DNA of 64,000 nucleotides from Pedobacter frigiditerrae (lineage in GTDB: Bacteria > Bacteroidota > Bacteroidia > Sphingobacteriales > Sphingobacteriaceae), in contig NZ_SJSK01000002.1 of NCBI RefSeq assembly GCF_004331645.1, forward strand, positions 62,001 through 126,000, in the 5' to 3' direction. Shown piece after piece: positions 15,347 through 24,597 of this stretch. Positions within the stretch are counted from its first letter, which is position 1. Every line of letters begins with the position of its first letter. The notes beneath the pieces were generated by a model that worked only from the letters and a program-made list of their open reading frames with translations, ran no database searches and was not told the DNA's origin. Position numbers and translations under genes: made by a program.

Positions 15347-17977
15347 TCAACTTATGAAATTCTTTGCTTTAGCTAATACTGATGGCAAACCAGCTGCATT
15401 TTTACCACCCGCTGTTGCATAAAACGGCTGACCACCACCACCACCTTGAATTTCTTTACCTAATTCGCGAACGATTTTAGCGGCATTCAAACTATCTGAA
15501 ACAATATTTTCGGAAATCATTACCGTAATACCTGGTTTTTCATCAATTAAAGTGGTTAACACCAAGTACAAATCTGGCACTAAAGCTTTCACTTCAAAAG
15601 CTAGGTTTTTAACAGCTTCTGCATTAGGTAAATCTACTTGAGTAGCAATAAAATTGATGCCGTTAATATTTTCTGCTTTAGCTGCGATATCTTGTTTCAT
15701 ATCTCCGGCCTTAGCTAAAATACTTTTTTCTACTTCTTTTTTAAGTTTGGCATTTTCTTCTATTAAAGCTTGTATGGCAGCACTGATGTTTTGCGTTCCT
15801 TTCAACAAACCTCTAAGATGATGTAACTCTTTGCTTTGATTAACGATGAATTGTTCTGCCTTATCAGCTGTAATGGCTTCTATCCTACGCACACCAGCAG
15901 CTACAGCAGTTTCAGCTACAATTTTAAAATAACCAATTTGCCCGGTTGCTTTAACGTGTGTGCCACCACAAAGTTCTTTAGAGAAATGATCATCAAAAGT
16001 AATTATACGCACAAAATCGCCGTATTTTTCTCCAAATAAGGCTGTTACACCAGAATTGATAGCTTCATCATAAGGAACATTCCTTTGTTCCTTTAATTTG
16101 ATATTCGCTCTAATCTTTTGGTTAACGATATACTCAATCTCCGCTAAATCGTCTTCATTAATTTTTGCAAAGTGCGAAAAATCGAAACGTAAGTTTTCAG
16201 CGTTAACTAAACTTCCTTTTTGGTTAACATGTGCACCTAGAACCTTTTTTAAGGCCGCATGTAATAAGTGGGTAGCTGAATGGTTATCTTCTGTTAATTC
16301 CCTCTTATCTTCATCAATTACTGCCCAAAACTTACCATCAAGGTCGATAGGTAAAGTATCTGTATAATGAACAATAACGCCATTTTCTTTTTTAGTATCA
16401 GTAATTTCTACCCAAAACTGACGGCTATGGTCTTCTAAACGACCTGTATCACCCACCTGACCACCACTTTCTGCATAAAAAGGTGTTTGGCGTAAAACGA
16501 TTTGATATTGCTCCTTACCTTTTGCACTTACTTTGCGGTATTTTAAAATTTCGGTTTCAATCTCAGTTAAATCATAACCAACAAATTGGGTGTCGTTATC
16601 TTGGTTTAGAATTATCCAATCTCCAGTATCGACGGCAGTTGCAGCACGAGAACGATTTTTTTGTTCAGCTAAAGCTTTATTGAAACCTTCCATGTCAACA
16701 GTTAAGCCTTTTTCGCGAGCCATTAACTCTGTTAAATCTATTGGAAAACCGAAAGTATCATATAATTCAAAGGCAAAATTACCATCAATTATATTTTTTG
16801 TTTCGTACTTCTCAAAACGCTGTATTCCTGTAGCTAAAGTTCTCAAAAATGAAACCTCTTCTTCCAGAACAACCTTTTGAACGAAGTCTTTTTGCAAATA
16901 CAATTCATCAAAAACACCTTCAAACTGATTAGCTAAAACTGGTACCAGTTGATTTAAGAATGGCTCTTTTAAATTCAAGAAAGTATAAGCATAACGCACC
17001 GCTCTACGTAAAATACGACGAATTACATAACCAGCTTTATTATTTGAAGGCAATTGACCATCTGCAATTACAAAAGAAATAGCCCTGATATGGTCGGCCA
17101 TTACACGCATTGCAACAGCTTCATTCCATCCTTTATCTCCAGGTTCTGCACTGCTGCTATATTCAAATCCAGATTTTTCTGAAATAAATTGAATTAGGGG
17201 TTGGAAAACATCCGAATCATAGTTTGAAGTTTTGCCTTGTAAAACGCGCACTAAACGCTCAAAACCCATTCCTGTATCTACATGTTGTGCGGGTAATGGT
17301 TTTAAAGAACCATCCTTCACTCTGTTAAATTGCATGAATACATTGTTCCAAATCTCAATTACTTGAGGATGGTCCGCATTGACTAAACTCTTACCACTTA
17401 CCGCTAAGCGCTCAGCAAACGGACGGCAATCTACGTGGATTTCTGAGCAAGGCCCACAAGGTCCAGTATCGCCCATTTCCCAGAAGTTGTCTTTTTTATT
17501 GCCTAAAATAATCCTGTCTTCATCTACAAATTGTTTCCAAAGTTCAAAAGCTTCATTATCTCTTGGTAAACCTTCTTTTTCATCCCCCTCAAAAATAGAA
17601 ACGTACAATTGGTCTTTCGGAATTTTATAAACTTCAGTTAATAATTCCCAGCTCCAAGCAATGGCTTCTTTTTTAAAATAATCACCAAAACTCCAGTTGC
17701 CCAACATCTCGAACATGGTATGGTGATAAGTATCAATTCCTACTTCTTCTAAGTCGTTATGTTTACCAGAAACACGCAAACAACGTTGTGTATCGGCAAC
17801 GCGAGGGTATTTAATGGCAGCTTCTCCTAAAAACAAATCTTTAAATTGGTTCATCCCTGCATTGGTAAACATTAATGTAGGGTCATTTTTAACCACAATT
17901 GGTGCAGATGGCACAATGTGATGTTGCTTGCTTTTGAAAAAATCTAAATAGGTCTGTCTTATTTCTTTCGCTGTCAT
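15347..17977 (-). CDS. alaS: Alanyl-tRNA synthetase
   Basis: An 876-residue protein, the normal AlaRS length. It begins with MTAKEIRQTYLDFFKSKQHH and shows the class II motifs (MFTNAGMNQFKDLFLG, LRVSGKHNDLEEVG, FEMLGNWSFGDYF), the editing domain with HSATHLLH and CGGTH (the zinc-binding HxxxH...CxxxH set), and a C-Ala domain ending in GGGGGQPFYATAGG. It charges tRNA(Ala) and hydrolyses Ser/Gly mischarged tRNA. It lies on the minus strand with a divergent MerR-type gene upstream. No frameshift or missing motif seen. Confidence 0.98.
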   Translation of the reverse strand: MTAKEIRQTYLDFFKSKQHHIVPSAPIVVKNDPTLMFTNAGMNQFKDLFLGEAAIKYPRVADTQRCLRVSGKHNDLEEVGIDTYHHTMFEMLGNWSFGDYFKKEAIAWSWELLTEVYKIPKDQLYVSIFEGDEKEGLPRDNEAFELWKQFVDEDRIILGNKKDNFWEMGDTGPCGPCSEIHVDCRPFAERLAVSGKSLVNADHPQVIEIWNNVFMQFNRVKDGSLKPLPAQHVDTGMGFERLVRVLQGKTSNYDSDVFQPLIQFISEKSGFEYSSSAEPGDKGWNEAVAMRVMADHIRAISFVIADGQLPSNNKAGYVIRRILRRAVRYAYTFLNLKEPFLNQLVPVLANQFEGVFDELYLQKDFVQKVVLEEEVSFLRTLATGIQRFEKYETKNIIDGNFAFELYDTFGFPIDLTELMAREKGLTVDMEGFNKALAEQKNRSRAATAVDTGDWIILNQDNDTQFVGYDLTEIETEILKYRKVSAKGKEQYQIVLRQTPFYAESGGQVGDTGRLEDHSRQFWVEITDTKKENGVIVHYTDTLPIDLDGKFWAVIDEDKRELTEDNHSATHLLHAALKKVLGAHVNQKGSLVNAENLRFDFSHFAKINEDDLAEIEYIVNQKIRANIKLKEQRNVPYDEAINSGVTALFGEKYGDFVRIITFDDHFSKELCGGTHVKATGQIGYFKIVAETAVAAGVRRIEAITADKAEQFIVNQSKELHHLRGLLKGTQNISAAIQALIEENAKLKKEVEKSILAKAGDMKQDIAAKAENINGINFIATQVDLPNAEAVKNLAFEVKALVPDLYLVLTTLIDEKPGITVMISENIVSDSLNAAKIVRELGKEIQGGGGGQPFYATAGGKNAAGLPSVLAKAKNFIS

Positions 17978-18070
17978 TTTATGGAATGTTTCAATGTTGT
18001 AAAGTTTAAAAGTATTGATAAGCTTGGGAGAAAACTCTTCAGTCGCTTAAAACCTTTAATCTTTAAAACA

Positions 18071-18097
18071 CTTTGTGTTCTTTGTGTCTTTGTGGTT
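18071..18097. repeat. ACCACAAAGACAC dispersed repeat, copy 2 (inverted)
   Basis: The 27-nt sequence CTTTGTGTTCTTTGTGTC... is the reverse complement of 7579-7605 with one mismatch. It lies between the divergent alaS and MerR-type genes. Confidence 0.7.
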
Positions 18098-18128
18098 GTA
18101 TTATTGCAGAACAAAATTAAAATTTTTA

Positions 18129-18161
18129 TTGTGGTATTTTACTAAAAACCGACTACATTTG
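18129..18161 (+). promoter_or_regulatory. Bacteroidota promoter of the MerR-type gene
   Basis: TTG at 18129-18131 and TACATTTG at 18154-18161 (22-nt spacing) match the -33/-7 consensus. The start of the MerR-type gene is 47 or 77 nt downstream depending on the ATG chosen. Confidence 0.5.
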
Positions 18162-18207
18162 AATACTTTAAGTAAAACTCACAATCAATTCATAATCAGC
18201 TAAGAAG

Positions 18208-18543
18208 ATGCCGTATAAAGAGAGAGAAATTAATAAAATGTATTATACAATGGGTGAGGTTACCGAAATGTTTGGCGTAAATGCTTCACAAATTAGGTTT
18301 TACGAAAAGGAATTTGATGTACTTCAGCCTAAAAAAAACAAAAAAGGGAATAGGCTTTTTACCCCAGAGGACATTGACAATTTGAAGATCATTTTTCACT
18401 TAGTAGATGATAAAGGTTTTACCTTAAAGGGTGCCAAAGACCATTTAAAAAACAATAGTGGCGAGGTTAAGGAAAATCAAAAAGTCATAGCTTCATTAGA
18501 GAAACTGAAAGATTTTTTATTGAAGCTGAATGAAGAGATATAA
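18208..18543 (+). CDS. MerR-family transcriptional regulator
   Basis: A 111-residue protein with an N-terminal MerR winged helix-turn-helix: YYTMGEVTEMFGVNASQIRFYEKEFDVLQPKKNKKGNRLFTPEDIDNLKIIFHLVDDKGFTLKGAKDHL (about 11-80). It is followed by a short coiled-coil tail. It lacks any C-terminal effector domain or Cys metal site, so the signal is not evident; this short form with FEVLQPKK-type wing is widespread in Bacteroidota. The start could also be the ATG at 18238 (MYYTMGE). It is divergent from alaS. Confidence 0.88.
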   Translation: MPYKEREINKMYYTMGEVTEMFGVNASQIRFYEKEFDVLQPKKNKKGNRLFTPEDIDNLKIIFHLVDDKGFTLKGAKDHLKNNSGEVKENQKVIASLEKLKDFLLKLNEEI

Positions 18544-18554
18544 TTGATGGAAAA

Positions 18555-18613
18555 TGTAAGATGGAAAATGGATGTAAAATTCCTATCTTACCTCTTCCAT
18601 TTTCCATCTTACA
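18555..18613. terminator. Long inverted repeat between convergent genes
   Basis: TGTAAGATGGAAAATGGA (18555-18572) and TCCATTTTCCATCTTACA (18596-18613) form a perfect 18-bp inverted repeat with a 23-nt loop. It sits between the MerR-type gene and a convergent small lipoprotein gene, so it may end transcription from both sides. The stem is AT-rich with little T-run, so it could instead be a dispersed repeat unit. Confidence 0.6.
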
Positions 18614-18632
18614 TATTTTATTCTATCTGAAA

Positions 18633-18806
18633 TTATTGGTTTTTAGTGGTATCTGGTAATTTTTTGGTAGTATCCACTGCAGGTGAATCTATTTTATTAG
18701 TATCCACCGTAGGCGAATCTAGTGTACTATTTGCATTTTTGCTTGAGCTACATCCTGCTACTGCCATCCCGGCAACTGCAAGAACTATTAAAAATTTCAT
18801 TTTCAT
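18633..18806 (-). CDS. Small 57-residue lipoprotein
   Basis: A short reading frame on the minus strand (ATG at 18804-18806, TAA at 18633-18635) encodes a classic lipoprotein leader MKMKFLIVLAVAGMAVAGC with lipid Cys19. The mature tail of about 38 residues contains two near-repeats (LDSPTVDTNK and IDSPAVDTTK) rich in Asp, Ser, Thr and Pro. The lipobox and the repeat-built hydrophilic tail argue for a real gene despite its size. Codon use is normal for the region. Function unknown; such short acidic lipoproteins can act as surface spacers. Confidence 0.7.
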   Translation of the reverse strand: MKMKFLIVLAVAGMAVAGCSSSKNANSTLDSPTVDTNKIDSPAVDTTKKLPDTTKNQ

Positions 18807-18978
18807 CGTTTTTTCTTTAGGGTTAATGTATTTGTACTATATAAATAACTCTAAGTAGAAAAAGGTTTTAAAAAATTTATAATAATCTAATTATCAATAA
18901 TTTAAATAAAATATTTACTACTAGAAACAATAAGAAACAGTTGATTTACGAACTATAATGATATAATTAGCGCTCGAA

Positions 18979-19212
18979 TTAATATGACGGCATGCATTGT
19001 CTTTCAATAACACTGCCCAATTCTCCTATAAACTCATTTGGCATTTCTCTTCCACCTACTTGCTCCCAACCATCTTTAACTTTATTGATAGTACCTATTA
19101 ATTGGTCGCCAACACAGACATAAAAAACATCGCTTATGTCTGATTGCATTAAGGTATAAAGCAGTGGAAGCTGATTCTCAAACAATTCGCACAAATAATC
19201 AATTTTTACCAT
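18979..19212 (-). CDS. Hypothetical 77-residue protein
   Basis: The frame reads MVKIDYLCELFENQLPLLYTLMQSDISDVFYVCVGDQLIGTINKVKDGWEQ... from an ATG at 19212; a longer version would need a TTG at 19224. It has two Cys and mixed alpha/beta character with no signal peptide or membrane segment. I do not recognise a family. Proteins of this type occur as short solitary genes in Sphingobacteriaceae, but that is an impression, not a search result. Confidence 0.55.
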   Translation of the reverse strand: MVKIDYLCELFENQLPLLYTLMQSDISDVFYVCVGDQLIGTINKVKDGWEQVGGREMPNEFIGELGSVIERQCMPSY

Positions 19213-19379
19213 GACCCATATCAATTAATTTTCCATTTGAATAACTTTATCTAGACAACCATAAAACCAACTAAATGTTTGGTGAATTTTAATGATAAAT
19301 CCTTAAAAATTTAAATATCTTCTCTAAATATGAAATTACGGAATTTCTTGAAATTTAAAAACAACAAATTGTTAATAAA

Positions 19380-20462
19380 TTATTTACAATATTCTTTCAT
19401 TGCATCCAATATCATTTGCTTGCGATCGCCTAAAGAGTATCCTAATTTTAAATCTGCACAAATTTTAGCCAACTCAATTTCTGGAATTTGAACTTTATCT
19501 TTCGTTGCTAATATTGTTACCTCGCTAGTAGCGCTTAGTTTCCGGCTATCCTTAAACTGAAACTTTCTTAATCTGGCGAAAGCTCTATTACTTATGGCCT
19601 CCATATAAAGAGGTTCTAACTCTACAGCCTTATCAAAATCAGCGATGGAATTATCGAAATCAAATAAATTTAGCTTTGCAGTACCCCTATATAAATAGGC
19701 ATCAGAATAATTAGGGTTTAGTAAAATTGCTTCATTTAATTTTCTTACTGCAGCAGCATATTCATTATCCTTTAGGTAAGTTAAACCTTTATCTAAGGCT
19801 GAAAAAAAATTCAACTCTTCTTTAGGAACATCTTGCTTATTAGCTACAAAAGTAGATTGCCTTTTTAATTTTCCAGTTGAATAAAACATTTGCCACAACC
19901 CAACTTCTTTTTTATGATCAAAACTTCCTTTCTGTTTTAATTTACCATTTATAAAGTATTCTTCAGTATTGCCGTGTTCTATTCCATTCTCATAAGTGTA
20001 GAAATATCGTTTATTACCATTGGAAAAATAAACAGTCCTAACACCATCAACTACTCCATTTGTTAAAGTACCCTCACCCTGTATTTTACCATTTAAATAA
20101 TAATCTATAACCCTTCCAGTGTACGGTGTATCTGAATTATTAATATACCATTTACCCTCTTTTCTAACCATTATCTTTGTAGTGGGAATTTGTTTTAATT
20201 CTTCAGATCTTTTAGAAAACGCTTTTGTTGTGATAATAAAAATTTTATCTACTTTTCCTTCATAACCTAATGCCTTAATGCGGTCTAAACTTGTTACAAC
20301 TTCAAGATTTTCGATATCATCGTTTAATAATTCGTCTGTTTCATCAGGGTCATCCATTATTGGAACATTGTCTACAATATAGAATATTCTTTCTTGTTGC
20401 TGCTGAGCAAAAGTTAAAACACTAAACAGTAAAATAAGTACGGCTAGATATATTTTTTTCAT
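19380..20462 (-). CDS. Secreted MORN-variant/YwqK-like and TPR repeat protein
   Basis: A 360-residue exported protein with a signal peptide to about residue 19 (LTFAQ). The N-terminal part (about 25-85) resembles a plug-like region with a DRIKALGYEGKVDKIFIITTKAF strand pattern. Residues about 105-205 hold antitoxin YwqK/MORN-type repeats (YYLNGKIQGEGTLTNGVVDG, YFINGKLKQKGSF, FYSTGKLKRQSTF). Residues about 220-300 hold two TPRs (AAVRKLNEAILLNPNYSDAYLYRG, NSIADFDKAVELEPLYMEAISNRA). It is a probable periplasmic or surface scaffold. It starts 3 nt after the dehydrogenase gene, so they may be co-transcribed; the functional link is unclear. Confidence 0.8.
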   Translation of the reverse strand: MKKIYLAVLILLFSVLTFAQQQQERIFYIVDNVPIMDDPDETDELLNDDIENLEVVTSLDRIKALGYEGKVDKIFIITTKAFSKRSEELKQIPTTKIMVRKEGKWYINNSDTPYTGRVIDYYLNGKIQGEGTLTNGVVDGVRTVYFSNGNKRYFYTYENGIEHGNTEEYFINGKLKQKGSFDHKKEVGLWQMFYSTGKLKRQSTFVANKQDVPKEELNFFSALDKGLTYLKDNEYAAAVRKLNEAILLNPNYSDAYLYRGTAKLNLFDFDNSIADFDKAVELEPLYMEAISNRAFARLRKFQFKDSRKLSATSEVTILATKDKVQIPEIELAKICADLKLGYSLGDRKQMILDAMKEYCK

Positions 20463-20465
20463 AGC

Positions 20466-21314
20466 TTATACCTTTTTTACTATGGCGATAATATCTTCCT
20501 CACCTAATTCTTGTTCTGCATTTTTAAAACTTTCATAAGCTGCATTTGCCAATGGCGAATTTAATCCCTCTGCTTTTGCCAAGCCTAAATCTTTTGAAAT
20601 ATGTTTCAATGCAAAAACTGCATTATAATTATCTTCCAAAATAGCATCACCTTTAATTTTCATAAATACATTACCTAAAGCGCTATTATTAATTAACTCT
20701 AATAAATCTTTAGTATCAATTCCTTGTTGTTTAGCAAATGACACTGCTTCTGCCAAGCCTTGTGCATGGAAACTTAACAAGGTGTTGATAGCCAATTTAG
20801 CAGAATTACCAGCACCTATCTGTCCTATATGCAAGGCTAATTTACCCAGCACATCAAATATTGGTTTAACTTTTTCAAAAGCCGATTTATCACCTCCAAC
20901 CATAATTACTAAAGAACCTTCTATGGCTTGTTTTAAACTTCCAGAAACTGGCGCATCAATGTAAAAGGCACCCTCTTGAGCAAGTAAACTGGTCATTTCT
21001 TTACTGATGGCCGGCGAAACTGTACTCATATTTATAATGATTTTCCCAACAGTCGCTGAAGAAATTAGGCCATTCTCTCCTGTAATGATGTCTTTAGTTG
21101 CCTTGTCATCAGCAACCATTAAAATCACAACTTCACATTGTTTCTGTAAATCAGCAGGGTTATTCATAAACCTTGCTCCTTCTGCAACTAAAGAATCAGC
21201 CTTTGCTATACTTCTATTGTAAACAAAAAGCTCATAGCTAGCCTTTATTAAATTTTGAGCCATTGGGATGCCCATTTTCCCTAAACCAATAAAACCAATT
21301 TTTGTAGTGTTCAT
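20466..21314 (-). CDS. NAD(P)-dependent beta-hydroxyacid dehydrogenase family oxidoreductase
   Basis: A 282-residue protein of the 3-hydroxyisobutyrate dehydrogenase family. The N-terminal Rossmann motif is GFIGLGKMGIPMAQNL (about 7-22). The substrate-binding loop is DAPVSGSLKQA (about 119-129), and GAGNSAKLAINTLL carries the conserved catalytic Lys near residue 167. The family covers 3-hydroxyisobutyrate, tartronate semialdehyde and glyoxylate/succinic semialdehyde reductases; sequence alone does not settle the substrate. Absence of an early basic residue cluster after the second beta strand would favour NAD over NADP, but VYNRS is typical of NADP-using members. Confidence 0.88.
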   Translation of the reverse strand: MNTTKIGFIGLGKMGIPMAQNLIKASYELFVYNRSIAKADSLVAEGARFMNNPADLQKQCEVVILMVADDKATKDIITGENGLISSATVGKIIINMSTVSPAISKEMTSLLAQEGAFYIDAPVSGSLKQAIEGSLVIMVGGDKSAFEKVKPIFDVLGKLALHIGQIGAGNSAKLAINTLLSFHAQGLAEAVSFAKQQGIDTKDLLELINNSALGNVFMKIKGDAILEDNYNAVFALKHISKDLGLAKAEGLNSPLANAAYESFKNAEQELGEEDIIAIVKKV

Positions 21315-21405
21315 AGTTTAAAGATAATTAGAATAAAAAACAAGGAATAAAGATTAAAGACAAAAATTCCAATATACTTGGTCTTTCATCTTTGTTAATT
21401 TATCC

Positions 21406-22305
21406 TTATTCCACTCCTTTAACTTTCATTTTTATGGTATAAACCGACTTAGATGCAGTTATGAATAAGATGTCTCTATTTTTACCTCCAAAGCACAAAT
21501 TTGCGGTGTGATTTTCTGGAACATTGATGTGTCCAATTTGCTCGCCTTTTGAATTGTATATGGTAACTCCTTTTCTAGTGAGATAAAGATTCCCTTGATT
21601 ATCTAAAGTCATTCCATCAGAGCCTTGACTTACAAATAGTTTACGATTAGTTAGTCTTCCATTTGACTTAATATCATACCTATAGGTTTTATTAGCCTTT
21701 GCATCAGTAACATACAAGGTTTTGCCATCCGGGCTACCAACAATTCCATTGGGCCTTTGTAAGCTATCTTCTACTACCATGACATTTGAACCTTCAGTTA
21801 TTTTATTTGGCAGGTAATAAACCTTTTCACCAACAATTGCAGGTGCTTTTCTTATCCAGTAATCTCGTTGGTAATAGGGGTCTGTAAAATAAATCCCTCC
21901 TTTTTTATCAATCCACAAATCATTTGGCCCATTTAAGTCAGCACTTATAGGGTTTTTATAAATTACTGTGGCTACTGCATTCTTATCAAAAGACCACAAT
22001 TCAAATTGTTCATCAGCACAAGCAATTAGATTTCCTTTTTTATCAAAGAACAAGCCATTTGCTCTTCCAGCCTTTGCTGTAAAAAGCGATAACTTACCTT
22101 CAACATCATATTTCCAAATGGTGTTATTTGGTTGGTCGGTAAAAAAAATATTTCCTTTTTTATCTACGGCAGGGCCTTCGGTAAACTTAAATTGAGAAGA
22201 AACTAGTTTGAGGCTATCCTGTATAAATAAGGACTTATTCTCTTCTACTTGGGATTGAGCAGCTAAAGTGATTAACGATATAATGCAGGTTAATATTGAT
22301 TTCAA
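21406..22305 (-). CDS. Secreted SMP-30/gluconolactonase family protein
   Basis: The preferred start is a TTG at 22303-22305, which gives a clean signal peptide (MKSILTCIISLITLAAQSQ) and lies behind GGAGGG. A GTG at 22329 is an alternative that overlaps the previous gene. The mature part is a six-bladed SMP-30/LRE-like propeller (FTEGPAVDKKGNIFFTDQPNNTIWKYD, NGPNDLWIDKKGGIYFTDPYYQRD, RPNGIVGSPDGKTLYVTDAKANKTYRYD). Metal ligands Glu (TEGPA), Asn (PNDL) and Asp (VTDAKANKT) are present. It probably hydrolyses sugar lactones in the periplasm. It is last in a run of minus-strand genes starting with the CmoA-like gene. Confidence 0.85.
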   Translation of the reverse strand: MKSILTCIISLITLAAQSQVEENKSLFIQDSLKLVSSQFKFTEGPAVDKKGNIFFTDQPNNTIWKYDVEGKLSLFTAKAGRANGLFFDKKGNLIACADEQFELWSFDKNAVATVIYKNPISADLNGPNDLWIDKKGGIYFTDPYYQRDYWIRKAPAIVGEKVYYLPNKITEGSNVMVVEDSLQRPNGIVGSPDGKTLYVTDAKANKTYRYDIKSNGRLTNRKLFVSQGSDGMTLDNQGNLYLTRKGVTIYNSKGEQIGHINVPENHTANLCFGGKNRDILFITASKSVYTIKMKVKGVE

Positions 22306-22309
22306 AACT

Positions 22310-23056
22310 TTAAGCCCTCCACTTTCCACTTTTTTTCAGGTAACGAATAATCACGTAATAAGCAGCTAAAACAACTAAAGCGCTAATGCCTATTTTATCT
22401 CTTAGCACCGTATCTCCACCAGTTAAAATCGGATTATCCATTGAATTATTGTAATTATAAAAATAAAGTAGAATAACAACAATACCCAACATCCAAACCG
22501 TTTGTGTGTTATATTCTTTAATTAACCAACGCTTACCGTTAAAAGCCATGCTGCCAATTGTTTTATGTAGACCACCAAAATTAATCCACCACCTGTTTAC
22601 ACGAGCACAATATTCATCAAATTGTTTACCGAATTTCCCTCTTAAAAAATTCTCTTCTGCTAGTACAATAGCTTGATAAATGAATAAAAACAAAGGAATA
22701 AAAACACACATGAAAACAACTGAGTTCATCAAAATCCCTACACCAACCAACATTAAAATATTGCCAACATACAGTGGGTTACGACCGTGATTAAAAAACC
22801 CCTCTGTTACTAAATCATCTGCATGAACTTTTTTATTTAAACCGCCCCTAACAATGTAAGCCAATGAAATGGCTACTCCGCGGATTAACTGACCCAGTAC
22901 GGTGATGAACAATCCGATAATTAATGGATATAAATAATAGTTTGCACCGAATTCGCTTTCTCTAAAAATTTGAGGAGATGGAATAAACAAAGCTAGGTAC
23001 AAGAAGATGAACAGAAAGTTTCTGTACTTGAAAAAGAAGTTTCCTATAGCAATCAT
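22310..23056 (-). CDS. Integral membrane methyltransferase of the ICMT/PEMT family
   Basis: A 248-residue membrane protein with about five to six hydrophobic segments (near 10-28, 38-65, 95-130, 185-205, 222-240). The family signature is TEGFFNHGRNPLYVGNILMLVGVGILMNS (about 84-112), followed by EENFLRGKFGKQFDEYCARVNRW (about 133-155), as in isoprenylcysteine carboxyl methyltransferases and phospholipid N-methyltransferases. It should use S-adenosylmethionine to methylate a lipid or membrane-bound substrate that is not known in bacteria. One nucleotide separates it from the CmoA-like gene upstream. Confidence 0.82.
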   Translation of the reverse strand: MIAIGNFFFKYRNFLFIFLYLALFIPSPQIFRESEFGANYYLYPLIIGLFITVLGQLIRGVAISLAYIVRGGLNKKVHADDLVTEGFFNHGRNPLYVGNILMLVGVGILMNSVVFMCVFIPLFLFIYQAIVLAEENFLRGKFGKQFDEYCARVNRWWINFGGLHKTIGSMAFNGKRWLIKEYNTQTVWMLGIVVILLYFYNYNNSMDNPILTGGDTVLRDKIGISALVVLAAYYVIIRYLKKSGKWRA

Positions 23057-23057
23057 A

Positions 23058-23798
23058 TTAGTTTTTTACTGCGATAAAGCCTGAAAAATTATACCATTTA
23101 AAAAAGGTTTCTGTATGTTGAAAACCAGCCTCTGCTAACATCTTAAAATTTTCACTTAACTTATAAGGAATTAAGACATTTTCCAAGGCTTCTCTTTTTT
23201 GAGAAATCTCCATCTCACTATAATTGTTTCTACGCTTATAATCGTAATAATATTTGATAAAATTTCTGTTGAACAGACTGTCTTCTGCCAAAATCTTTTC
23301 TGAAATAATCAAAACTCCACCTGGCACTAAACCATCATAAATTCTTTTCAATAACTTCTCGCGAAAAATAGGGCGCATGAACTGAAGTGTTAAACAAAGA
23401 ATAACAACAGAAGCATTTTCTATTTTCACTTCATCATGCAAATCTGCATTAACCAATTCGTAATTACGTTTAAAATCTGCTTGTTTCAGTTTAACATCGC
23501 ATTTTTTAAGCATTTCTACAGAATCATCTATTCCTACAAACTTTATGTTTTCTGCAACGTAAGGGTTCAATCCAATCATTGTGGTACCTGTAGAACAGCC
23601 TAAATCTACCACATTGGTATTTGGTAATGCGTGTTCGGCTGCCAGTTCAATAATCATTCGCTGTATTTCATTGTAAAATGGAACAGACCGCTCTACCATG
23701 TCATCAAAAGCATTGGCAACAGTAGCACCAAACTTAAAATCAGAAGGTTTTTTTATTTCTTCTTTAAATACGTTATCTAAATTCTCCTTCTTATCCAT
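23058..23798 (-). CDS. cmoA: Carboxy-S-adenosyl-L-methionine synthase (CmoA-like)
   Basis: The ATG at 23798 (MDKKENLDNVFKEEIKKPSDF) gives 246 residues, matching the 247-residue E. coli CmoA; an upstream in-frame ATG would add an unlikely hydrophobic extension. Motifs: FKFGATVANAFDDMVERSVPFYNEIQRMI, SAM-binding VVDLGCSTGTT, IDDSVEML, and VILCLTLQFMRPIFREKLLKRIYDGLVPGG. CmoA makes carboxy-SAM from SAM and prephenate for the cmo5U34 wobble modification of tRNAs. The partner CmoB is not in the window, so the assignment rests on the protein itself. Confidence 0.85.
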   Translation of the reverse strand: MDKKENLDNVFKEEIKKPSDFKFGATVANAFDDMVERSVPFYNEIQRMIIELAAEHALPNTNVVDLGCSTGTTMIGLNPYVAENIKFVGIDDSVEMLKKCDVKLKQADFKRNYELVNADLHDEVKIENASVVILCLTLQFMRPIFREKLLKRIYDGLVPGGVLIISEKILAEDSLFNRNFIKYYYDYKRRNNYSEMEISQKREALENVLIPYKLSENFKMLAEAGFQHTETFFKWYNFSGFIAVKN

Positions 23799-23928
23799 AT
23801 CAGGTTTATATTGGTCTTTGTGATTAGCCTTAAAGATATGTATAACTATCTCTAAAGCTAACATAAGCAATTGATTTAACTAACATTTAACACCGCAGTA
23901 AAATATTTGTTTCAATATACCATTAACA

Positions 23929-24483
23929 TTACCTAGCATAAACCCCATTTGGCGAAACTACGGATGCCAGCCCACCAGTTATGCCAACAGGAGGAATAAT
24001 TACATCTATAATTTTACCATCTATTTTTACCAATACCTTTTTGGCATGTATTTCTACCCCTTGTTGATAAAATGGTGGCATTGCAGATGGCTGCCTATTT
24101 ATTAAATAAGGTTCTGAAAAATCGCTCATTTCTACCTCGAAGGTATAACCGTTTACTACGCAGGTAGAGTAAGCACATGTTGGTGTTATTTCAACCTTTA
24201 TAAAAGCTGTTAAAACTGATGCCATTTCAAAAGGAGTATCAGCAAAAATATTCGGTCCAAAGTATTTCCCCACAGTTTCGTTGTTACTTACAAAACCCAT
24301 AACTGCTGGAGGCGCAGTTAGGTCTGGCTGCCATAAAATCATTCCACTAGCAGCATTTCCCACTGGTGTGTTTACCATTCTGCCCAGGTGAATTATTAAG
24401 TTGGGCATTTGAAGGTCTGGAGCTGTTAAAGCCACAAGGTCTATCCCACCTTCCCAACTCATCCATTTGGTTACATTGTTCAT
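23929..24483 (-). CDS. Hypothetical 184-residue protein
   Basis: The likely start is the ATG at 24483 (MNNVTKWMSWEGGIDLVALTAPDLQMPN); an earlier ATG at 24525 would add a basic 14-residue piece. No signal peptide or membrane segment. The sequence is beta-rich with SGMILWQPDLTAPPAVMGFVS, EITPTCAYSTCVVNGYTFEVEMSDF and a closing Gly/Pro-rich strand (IIPPVGITGGLASVVSPNG). I do not recognise a family. It stands alone between the methyltransferase cluster and a divergent nuclease gene. Confidence 0.65.
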   Translation of the reverse strand: MNNVTKWMSWEGGIDLVALTAPDLQMPNLIIHLGRMVNTPVGNAASGMILWQPDLTAPPAVMGFVSNNETVGKYFGPNIFADTPFEMASVLTAFIKVEITPTCAYSTCVVNGYTFEVEMSDFSEPYLINRQPSAMPPFYQQGVEIHAKKVLVKIDGKIIDVIIPPVGITGGLASVVSPNGVYAR

Positions 24484-24597
24484 TTCTTTTAGTTTAAGTT
24501 TATAATACACTAAACTTAGTGGCATAAATTAGTTGTAACAATACCCGATGGTGGGTATATTAACTGATAATTAAATATTCGTAACGGCTTTAACACA

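Noticed and set aside
18646..18858. Plus-strand frame of 70 residues opposite the small lipoprotein
   Set aside because: The minus strand carries a lipobox-containing frame over the same bases. The plus-strand frame has no start context and reads the lipoprotein repeats backwards.
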